Source of the DNA: Modestobacter italicus | GTDB lineage: Bacteria; Actinomycetota; Actinomycetes; Mycobacteriales; Geodermatophilaceae | Direction of reading: 5' to 3' | Assembly: GCF_000306785.1 (NCBI RefSeq) | Contig: NC_017955.1 | Coordinates: forward strand, 1,674,001-1,738,000 | Length of the DNA: 64,000 nucleotides | Shown: piece after piece, positions 1 through 7,700 of the stretch | Layout of the letters: each line of letters begins with the position of its first letter | Numbering within the stretch: the stretch's first letter is position 1 | Translations under genes and position numbers: made by a program | The notes under the pieces: model-generated | The model's input: only the letters and a program-made list of their open reading frames with translations | Database searches by the model: none | Told to the model about the DNA's origin: nothing

Positions 1-156
1 ACGGTGCGACGTGACCAAGGCATTCACCGGCATCCCAGACCTCAACTGCCGAGCGGCGTCGGCATGATCGAGTCCGCGGCTGCCGTCCCAGCCATCGCCT
101 TGCCGGCGTTCGCGTCTGTATGCGGGCCTGTCAGTCCGCACCTGTACAACTGCCCT

Positions 157-1527
157 ATGCGGCGCGCGAGCGGGGGCAAGCGGATCAGCAGCTCGCATGT
201 GATCGGTGAGGCCGGCATCGCACTCATCGCCCTGCGGACGGCGGAGATGGGTCATGTCTGGCATCAGCGCCAGACAGACGCGGGGATCGACGGCGAGATC
301 GAACTGCGCGACCGGGCAACCGGCGAGGTGCGCAATCTGGTCGTGATGGTTCAGAGCAAGGCCAGCGATCAGCCGTTCCCCGGAGAGACTGATGGGTCCT
401 TCCACTACATCGTGGATGCCCGTGACCTGGAGTACTGGCTCGGCGGCAATGCTCCAGTAATCCTGATTTGCTCCCATCCGCGCAGCCAGGAGGCGTGGTG
501 GGTACACATCAACGCCTGGTTCGATGATCCGGCACGCCAGAAGAGCCGACGGGTTGTCTTCGACAAGGGCGCTCAGGCTTACAACTCCGAAGCGGCCGAA
601 GCCATCGCTCGCTTGGCTGCGCCGGCCGGAAGCGGCATCTATCTAGGCTTAGCGCCTCGCGGCGAGACGATCATCAGCAACTTGCTACCTCTCGAAGCCA
701 CACCAGCACGGATCTTCAGTGTGCCGCTTAACGAGACACGTCTGGACCAGTTGGGGCCCGCCCTACGAAAGTCGGGAGTAAGGCGCTCTGACTGGATAGT
801 GCACGGTGGGCAATCGTATTCATTCGGCGACTTTGCCGAGCCGGGATGGGAGCCGTTTCTGTCAGGCGCGGCTGAAAGTCGGCCAGCGGAGGAGTGGCTG
901 GGTAATGAGGACAGCCAAGTTCAGCGCTTGTGTGCGCAGTTGTTGACGCGATCGCTGTTGGATGACCTACATCACGAGCTGGCCTGGCACGGCAAGAAGA
1001 AGCTCATCTACTTCAAGGCGACGCGCGACCTACGCCCCAGGACACTGCCAGGTAAGGCCCGCGAGAGGGTCGTGTTCAAGGGCTACCCCAATAAGAAGGA
1101 CCCGTCTCGCGTGGCGTACTACAGACATTCAGCGCTGCGGCTTGGCTACGTCCATGATGGTGACACCTGGTACGCGCAGCTCGATCCGACATACGTCTTC
1201 ACAAGCGATGGACGCCGCGACTCTCTGTACGCAGCCGACAATCTGGCCGGTATCCGCAGGCTCGAGAAAGCCGCTGCGGTTGAAGGCAGCGTTCGGATGT
1301 GGGCCTCCTACATAAGAGGGGACAAGCGGCGAATCGGGGACCCCGAGCGCACCCTCACCTTTGGTGACCTCCGCGAGTTCGAAGCGGAGTTCGGTATCGA
1401 CGACAGCGGCTGGAGGGGCCGGCCGCGTTCAAGTGCCGAGGTGTCTGAGGAAGCCGACGTCGAACCAGTCTGGGAGGCCGCAGACGGAAGTGGAGCAACG
1501 GACGACGGCGACTGGACGCTGTTGTGA
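157..1527 (+). CDS. DUF4365 nuclease-APAZ effector protein (DREN-APAZ) of a SPARDA-type short Argonaute system
   Basis: Probable effector nuclease of a short-pAgo defence system. Counted from the ATG at 157, residues about 15-190 match the DUF4365 PD-(D/E)XK fold. The visible signature is a GE-x-G segment (residues 17-20), GIDGEIEL with Asp45 and Glu47, and VQSK with Gln66 and Lys68, which is the D...(E/Q)xK nuclease core. The remaining 260 or so residues fit the place of an APAZ domain, which in this family replaces the N/PAZ half of Argonaute and binds the partner pAgo. Known SPARDA systems use such a protein to degrade DNA and RNA indiscriminately once the guide-loaded Argonaute senses invader DNA. 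The frame is open back to position 4, with other starts at 4 (GTG) and 64 (ATG); ATG 157 is chosen because the conserved domain begins just after it. The stop overlaps the next gene, which indicates translational coupling. Family assignment is by motif and context; APAZ itself is inferred. Confidence 0.78.
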   Translation: MRRASGGKRISSSHVIGEAGIALIALRTAEMGHVWHQRQTDAGIDGEIELRDRATGEVRNLVVMVQSKASDQPFPGETDGSFHYIVDARDLEYWLGGNAPVILICSHPRSQEAWWVHINAWFDDPARQKSRRVVFDKGAQAYNSEAAEAIARLAAPAGSGIYLGLAPRGETIISNLLPLEATPARIFSVPLNETRLDQLGPALRKSGVRRSDWIVHGGQSYSFGDFAEPGWEPFLSGAAESRPAEEWLGNEDSQVQRLCAQLLTRSLLDDLHHELAWHGKKKLIYFKATRDLRPRTLPGKARERVVFKGYPNKKDPSRVAYYRHSALRLGYVHDGDTWYAQLDPTYVFTSDGRRDSLYAADNLAGIRRLEKAAAVEGSVRMWASYIRGDKRRIGDPERTLTFGDLREFEAEFGIDDSGWRGRPRSSAEVSEEADVEPVWEAADGSGATDDGDWTLL

Positions 1528-2957
1528 TGAGGCTCCGCGTTCTTGCTGAGCCTGAGCTGGAATTTGGGGCCGGAGCCCGGCACATAGATCCTCGTTTCGG
1601 TATTGCCGCCTATGGACCTGCAGACAGACTCACCGCCGGCGCGCCGCAGGAGATCCGAGTAGGCGTCGTAGGGCTGCCAAGTGACACGGCGGGACTGCTT
1701 GCGTGGCTGGATCGATGTCGAACTTCGATCGACGCGCCATCCGGCAAAGCAGAACGAATGCTGAACTTGTTTCCCTCGTTCCCAGGCTTCTCCGAAGGTG
1801 CGGCGTTCTATAGCACGCTTTCCTTCCAGGATCGAGCCGTTAATCACATCCGATTGCGCGACCTGGAGCGACTGCAGGACCTGACTCCAGCGGACGCAGC
1901 GAGTCAAGCGGTTGAACTGTATCTCGAGCAGATCCATGCGCTGGTGGAGGATAATTGGTGCAACGTTATAATATGCTGTCGCCCTGACTTGCCGGAGCCG
2001 CCCGAGGGGCAGGTCCGGCAATCAGGCGAGGTGAACTTTCGCGATCTCCTCAAGGCGCGTGCCATGACTTTCGGACGGCCGATTCAGGTGATCAAGCGGA
2101 CTACGTGGGGCGACGCTTCCAAGTCGCCGATCACAGGCGCGAAGGCTGCGCACGGTGGGCGGAGTGTCCAAGACGAAGCCACGCGCGCCTGGAACCTTCA
2201 TACAGCGCTCTATTATAAGGCGGGCGGTGTGCCATGGCGACTGAGGCGGCAGTCGGCTGATTTGAGTACGTGTTTCGTTGGGGTCGGCTTCTTCCGGAAT
2301 ACTTCGGGAGACAACCTGGAGACCGCAGTCGCTCAGGTCTTCAACCAGCGTGGAGATGGCGTAGTCGTCCGCGGTGGGGTCGCAGCCCTGGGCAAGGACG
2401 ATCTGCAACCCCACCTGCGCTCTGAAGACGCCTCTGATCTTCTTCAGTCGGCGCTGCAGGCGTTCAGGAGGGAACATAAGACCTTGCCTGCCCGGTGCGT
2501 GCTACATAAGACCAGCAGCTTCGACCGCGCTGAAACCGAGGGATTCCGTGCCATTGCCGACCAGGTGTATCTTGATACCTTGGACTTGGTGTGGGTTAGT
2601 CGAAGTGAAAGCACCCGCCTCTTCCGCGCCGGAGCTAACAACCCACCACTTCGAGGAACACTTCTAGAGTTGAGCAGGGACCACGGGGTTCTCTACAGTG
2701 TGGGAACAGTCCCCTTCTATGGCGCGTATCCGGGTCCTTTCATCCCAGCGCCATTAGGCCTCCGAGTCGCCGACTCGGAACGTCCGCTCGAGGTCATCGG
2801 CGAGGAGATTCTTGCTCTGACCAAGATGAACTGGAACCGCACCCAACTAGACGCGCGTGATCCGATCACTCTCCGCACTAGCGCTCAAGTGGGGAACGTT
2901 CTTCGTTTTGTTGAGCCGGAGGCTCCGGTTATCGGCAGTTATGCCTATTACATGTGA
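1527..2957 (+). CDS. Short prokaryotic Argonaute (MID-PIWI), catalytically inactive
   Basis: About 476 residues, the size of short pAgos that keep only MID and PIWI. The stretch LHTALYYKAGGVPWRL (residues about 224-239) is the conserved Argonaute segment at the MID/PIWI border. PIWI then begins with FVGVGFF (about 250-256), where the first catalytic Asp of active Argonautes is absent. The C-terminal block around NWNRTQLDARDP is also typical of PIWI ends. The loss of the Asp implies guide-directed target sensing without slicing. It lies directly behind the DUF4365-APAZ gene and shares the TGATG overlap (GTG 1524 is an alternative start), so the two proteins are expected to form a heterodimer. 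Codons here contain noticeably more A/T than in the core genes to the right, consistent with horizontal acquisition. Confidence in short pAgo identity is high; the SPARDA subtype follows from the neighbour. Confidence 0.85.
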   Translation: MRLRVLAEPELEFGAGARHIDPRFGIAAYGPADRLTAGAPQEIRVGVVGLPSDTAGLLAWLDRCRTSIDAPSGKAERMLNLFPSFPGFSEGAAFYSTLSFQDRAVNHIRLRDLERLQDLTPADAASQAVELYLEQIHALVEDNWCNVIICCRPDLPEPPEGQVRQSGEVNFRDLLKARAMTFGRPIQVIKRTTWGDASKSPITGAKAAHGGRSVQDEATRAWNLHTALYYKAGGVPWRLRRQSADLSTCFVGVGFFRNTSGDNLETAVAQVFNQRGDGVVVRGGVAALGKDDLQPHLRSEDASDLLQSALQAFRREHKTLPARCVLHKTSSFDRAETEGFRAIADQVYLDTLDLVWVSRSESTRLFRAGANNPPLRGTLLELSRDHGVLYSVGTVPFYGAYPGPFIPAPLGLRVADSERPLEVIGEEILALTKMNWNRTQLDARDPITLRTSAQVGNVLRFVEPEAPVIGSYAYYM

Positions 2958-3384
2958 AGGCGCACCGTTCCGACCCGTGTTGGCCGTGGCGGGCCTCCGC
3001 GGCCGCCACCCGGCCTAGGTACAGTCAGGTAGCGACCAGGCACGTTCCCAGCGGCCCTACATCCGTGATGTAGGTCGGCGTGGAGGCCGAGGAGGCAGCG
3101 GGCTCCCGACCACCCATGCGGGTGCGCTTGTCTTCTTTTGGGGTATCAGATTGCGAGCCGCTGACCTGCGAATTCACCGTTCGGCGGACGGGACACGCCG
3201 GTCAGGCCCCCGGAGTTGTCCACATGGCATGTCAAGATTCACCCCGGAGATACGTCACACCCCGGTCCGTATGGCCGGGGGCCGCGAACCGGGGTGCGTC
3301 TACGTGGGGTAGATCGCCGAACGCTAGCAACATGTGTCGCTCTCCACCATGCCGGGGGTCACCCGGGCGAAGGAGAACACCCAT
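2958..3384. other. Intergenic region between pAgo and TIR genes
   Basis: No coding frame with convincing composition is seen. It holds a perfect short inverted repeat at 3056-3074 (CCTACATC, 3-nt loop, GATGTAGG), and a second possible stem at 3258-3266/3288-3296 (CACCCCGGT...ACCGGGGTG). Either could terminate the Argonaute operon or act as a protein-binding site. A Shine-Dalgarno AAGGAG lies at about 3370-3375, just before the TIR gene. Confidence 0.5.
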
Positions 3385-4083
3385 ATGGCTCAATGCACGG
3401 CTCCGCGTGAAGGGCACCGCACCGCGAGTGGGGCGGCGAACTGCCCAGCGTGTAGGGGTGGGAGGTCTTACCGCTCGTCCTACTCCACCTACTCTCGGCC
3501 GTCCTACTCGGCGTATCCGTCCTACGGCAGCTCGTCCGGCGTGTCGTCTGGTGGGGGCTCGCGTCGGACCAGGGCAGGCCGGATGGTCTCGTACACCCCC
3601 ACAGAGTGGCGAACGGTCGAGCCCTACGCCGAGAAGGCGGTGGAGCAGGCCCGGGTCAACCCGGACCGTCGTGACCTCTTCCTGTGCCACGCCTGGGACG
3701 ACCGGCAGGGCAGCGCCGCCGAGCTTCATGGCCTCCTGAAGACCAACGGTGCGACGGTGTGGTTCAGCGAGGAAGACCTCCCCCTCGGATCCCTGATGAT
3801 CCGCGAAATTGACAAGGGGCTCCGCAACTCCCGCATCGGAATCGTGTTGGTGACGCCTGCGCTTCTCAAGAGCATCGAGAAGGAGGGCATCGCCGAGAAG
3901 GAACTGGCCGTGCTCCTGAACAGCAAGCGCGTCATCCCGGTCACGCACGGGGTCACCTACGAGCAGCTCTTGGACATCAGCCCCATGCTCGCCTCGCACG
4001 CCGGTCTCAGCACCAAGGAGTCCTCGCTCGACGACGTCGCCGCCAAGCTCGCTGCGGCAGCCGCTGCCCTGCCCGCCCTCTGA
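3385..4083 (+). CDS. TIR-domain protein with N-terminal Cys (zinc-ribbon-like) motif
   Basis: 232 residues from ATG 3385, preceded by AAGGAG nine bases upstream. Residues 4-23 carry Cys4, Cys20 and Cys23 in a CTAP...HRTASGAANCPAC pattern that looks like a small metal-binding knuckle. Residues 28-60 are a Ser/Tyr/Gly-rich linker. Residues about 96-232 form a bacterial TIR domain: DLFLCHAWDD opens the first strand, VWFSEEDLPLGSLMIREIDKGL follows, and GIVLVTPALL and RVIPVTHGV are later strands. Glu141 in the REID segment is a candidate NAD-hydrolysing residue. TIR proteins in defence islands typically deplete NAD or make a nucleotide signal after infection; which applies here cannot be told. No partner sensor is adjacent except the Argonaute pair, which already has its own effector. 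A strong terminator follows at once. Confidence 0.85.
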   Translation: MAQCTAPREGHRTASGAANCPACRGGRSYRSSYSTYSRPSYSAYPSYGSSSGVSSGGGSRRTRAGRMVSYTPTEWRTVEPYAEKAVEQARVNPDRRDLFLCHAWDDRQGSAAELHGLLKTNGATVWFSEEDLPLGSLMIREIDKGLRNSRIGIVLVTPALLKSIEKEGIAEKELAVLLNSKRVIPVTHGVTYEQLLDISPMLASHAGLSTKESSLDDVAAKLAAAAAALPAL

Positions 4084-4110
4084 AGCACGCTGGCCCGCGC
4101 ACGCCCCAAG

Positions 4111-4156
4111 ACGCACCAGCCCCGCACCTGGCAACAGGGGTGCGGGGCTGGTGCGT
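4111..4156 (+). terminator. Strong hairpin terminator after the TIR gene
   Basis: An 18-bp perfect stem (4111-4128 with 4139-4156, core GCACCAGCCCCGCACC) encloses a 10-nt loop 27 bases after the stop codon. There is no U-tract, which is common in actinobacteria. Confidence 0.85.
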
Positions 4157-4704
4157 GTTGACCACTGCCCGGCGACCGGCGAGGTGACGGGCCAGCCTCG
4201 ACAGTGTCAGCGTCCGGGCGAACAGGGGCGTGAACTGACCGGGTCAACGCGGCATCAAGTACCACCTGCTCGTCGACCGCACCGGGCTGCCGCTCGACGT
4301 CGCGATCTCCGGCGCCGGCGTGGTTGCCGTTCTGGTTGCAGCTGGCGCAGTTCGTCGTCGGACGCAGACGTTTGTAGGAGTCCAGAGTTCCAAGCCAGGC
4401 GCCCACCGGACGGCGGCGAACCGCCACGAACGCGATCATCACGGCCTGGCAGTGTCGGGGTCGGGAGTTCGAGCCGGCAGCCCCTCTGATCAAGTCGCGG
4501 CCGTAGGCCGTCATCGAGCGCCGGCCGATCGCGGTAGACACGTCAAGTAGCCCAGCACCACGTGTTGCAGCGCCTCACATGACGGGTTGGACGAGGTGGT
4601 CGTCGACCGTAGGCCAACGCCGGTGGGCGGGGGGCCAGTCGATCTTGGGCCCTCCGAGGGGCGTCCGGGCGGGGCAACCCAGTCTCGACGCTCTGTCGGG
4701 CAAG
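4157..4704. other. Intergenic region with IS relic between TIR and restriction enzyme genes
   Basis: Apart from the transposase fragment, no gene is supported; the short open frames have no recognisable domain and atypical codon use. The stretch near 4455-4482 has a weak resemblance to a tRNA T-arm but cannot be folded convincingly. The upstream signals of the restriction enzyme must lie in its right end. Confidence 0.45.
4248..4319 (+). pseudogene. IS5-type transposase remnant
   Basis: One frame reads RGIKYHLLVDRTGLPLDVAI followed by SGAGV, which matches the core of IS5-group transposases (KYHLLVDR.GLPL..AISGAN). The similarity stops abruptly on both sides, with a stop codon four codons before the segment and unrelated sequence after it. 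Only about 24 codons survive, and no terminal inverted repeats can be recognised. It marks past insertion-sequence activity inside the island. Confidence 0.55.
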
Positions 4705-7700
4705 ATGCGAAGCGTGACGGGGACCATCCACACTGTCTTGGACCGGCTGCGCAGCGAATCGCTGGACGAGCGGGACAAGGGCAGCAAGTTCGAGCGGCTC
4801 ATCAGGGCCTACCTGACCTCCGACCCCGAGTGGAAGTCGCGGTTCTCCGACGTCTGGCTGTGGTCGGACTGGCCCGAGCGCGCCGGCCGGCCGGACACCG
4901 GCATCGACCTGGTTGCGGCGAACGCCGACGACGGCGGGCTCACCGCGATCCAGTGCAAGTTCTACGCACCGGGTCGCACGGTCGCCAAGGCCGACATCGA
5001 CTCGTTCGTCTCCGCCTCGGCCTCCTCGCAGTTCACCAGGCGGATTGTGTTCGATACCGCGGCCGGGTGGTCGGTCAACGCCGAGGAGACGCTGGCCGGG
5101 GGAGTGGCCCAGCGCGTCGACATCGGGTACCTCGCCGACGCCGCCATCGACTGGGACCAGTTCTCCTGGACGACGCCGGAGATTGTCGTTCCGACGGGCA
5201 AGAAGGCGCTGCGCCCGCACCAGCAGGAGGCGCTGGACGACGTCCGCGCCGGGCTCGCCGAGCGCGACCGGGGCCAGCTGGTGATGGCGTGCGGCACCGG
5301 GAAGACCTTCACCAGCCTGCGGATCGCGGAGGAGCTGGTCGGCGCCGGCGGGACGGTGCTGTTCCTGGTGCCGAGCATTCAGCTGCTTAGCCAGAGCCTG
5401 CGGGAGTGGATGGCCAATGCGGAGGTCGACATCCGTGCGCTCGCGGTCTGTTCCGACGTCCGAGTGGGGCGCCGAGCGCCGTCCGACGACGCCGACCAGC
5501 TGCCGATCGACCTGACTGAGCCTGCCTCGACCGACCCGCAGACACTGCTGAGCCGGTTCGAGGCGAGCGCGAACGGCGACGGGCGCATGCGGGTGGTGTT
5601 CTCGACCTACCAGTCGATCGACGTGGTCACCCGGGCACAGGAGCTCGGCCTGCCCGCCTTCGACCTGGTCGTCTGCGACGAGGCGCACCGCACCACCGGC
5701 GTCACCCTTGCGGACAAGGACGAGTCGGCGTTCGTCCGCATCCACGACGCCGACGCCCTGAAGGCAGCCAAGCGGCTGTACATGACCGCGACCCCGCGCG
5801 TGTTCGGCGAGGAGGTCAGGCGCAAGGCGACCGACGCCGACGCGGTCCTCGCCGACATGGGCGACGAAGGCGTCTTCGGCCCGGAGCTGCACCGGCTTGG
5901 CTTCGGCCAGGCGGTGGAGGCCGACCTGCTCACCGACTACAAGGTGCTGGTACTGGCTGTCGACGAGAAGTACGTCGCGGAGAACTTCCAACAGGCCATG
6001 GCCAACTCCGGCGAGATTCAGCTCGACCAGGCGGCGAAGCTGATCGGCTGCTGGAACGGCCTGGCGAAGCACTTCGGGCCGGTGGCTACCGATGGTGAGG
6101 CGCCGGCCGATAAAGTGCCAATGCGGACCGCCGTGGCCTTCGCACAGCACATCAAGGCGTCCAAGGCGGCGGCCGCGGCGTTCCCGGACCTGGCTGACCG
6201 GGCGCAGATCGATGCCCCAGAGGATCGGCCGAGGCTGCGCGTCCAGGCCGCCCACGTGGACGGCACGATGGGCGTACACGAGCGCAACGCCCATCTGGCC
6301 TGGCTGAAGGAGTCGCACACCACCGGGGTGTGCCGGGTGCTCACCAACGCCCGGTGCCTGTCCGAGGGCGTGGACGTACCGGCGCTGGATGCGGTCCTTT
6401 TCCTGACGCCGCGGGGCTCGCAGGTCGACGTCGTGCAGTCGGTCGGCCGGGTAATGCGTAAGGCGCCGGGCAAGGAGCTCGGCTACATCGTGCTGCCGGT
6501 GGTGGTGCCCAGCGGCATCGCCCCGGAGGAGGCGCTGCGGGACAACGAGCGATACAAGGTCGTCTGGCAGGTGCTGCAGGCGCTGCGCAGCCACGACGAC
6601 CGGTTCCACGCGATGGTGAACCAGATCGAGCTGAACAAGCACAAGCCGGACAAGATCGAGATCGTCACGATTACCGATCCCACGGACGGCGACGGCGTGA
6701 CAGTCCCCGATCCAGACCAGCCGACCCAGAAGTCCACCGAGCAGCTGCTCATGGAGTTCCCGGCCGACGAGTTCCGCGACGCGATGTACGCGCGGATCGT
6801 CGCCAAGGTCGGCGAGCGCAGGTATTGGGAGACCTGGGCGAAGGACATCGCCGATATCGCCGCTGCGCACGTCACCCGGATCAAGGGGCTGCTCGCCACG
6901 CCTGGGCCGGCGGCCGACGAGTTCGAGCACTTCGTCGCGGGCCTGCGCGGGAACCTGAACGATTCGATCACCGAGGACGCCGCGATCGACATGCTGGCCC
7001 AGCACCTCATCACCCGGCCGGTGTTCGAGGCGCTGTTCGCCCACTCCAGCTTCCTGGCCGGCAACCCGGTGGCTCGGACGATGGAGAACATGCTGGCGGT
7101 GCTCGATGCGCACGCTGTGGGCGCGGAGAACGAGACGCTCGAGGGTTTCTACGACACCGTACGCAAGCGGGTGGCCGGGGTGGACAACGCGACTGGCAAG
7201 CAGCGGGTGCTGGTTGAGCTCTACGACAAGTTCTTCGCCACCGCGTTCCCGAAGACGGTCGCGAAACTTGGCATCGTCTACACCCCGGTGGAGATCGTCG
7301 ACTTCATCCTGCGCTCGGCCGACGAGGTGCTGCGCGCGGAGTTCGGCGAGGGGCTGACCGACGAGGGCGTGCACGTGCTCGACCCGTTCACCGGCACCGG
7401 CACCTTCCTGGTCCGGCTGCTGCAGAGCGGGCTGATTGAGCCGCACGACCTGGCCCGCAAGTACGCCAACGAGCTGCACGCCAACGAGATCCTGCTGCTC
7501 GCCTACTACATCGCGGCGGCCAACATCGAGACGACGTACGAGGAGTTGGAGGGGACCCCGACTCCGTTCCCCGGCCTGGTCCTCACCGACAGCTTTCAGT
7601 CGTGGGAAGACGACGATCAGCAAGACATCGACGTCATGCCGGAGAACAACGAGCGGCTGGAGCGGCAGAAGCGGCTTCCCATTCAGGTCATCGTCGGGAA

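Noticed and set aside
4440-4490. tRNA T-arm-like sequence (GGGAGTTCGAGCCGG) as a possible att site or tRNA remnant
   Set aside because: The arm does not form a proper five-base stem with a seven-base loop, no other arms are present, and it does not match the tRNA-Gly 3' end.
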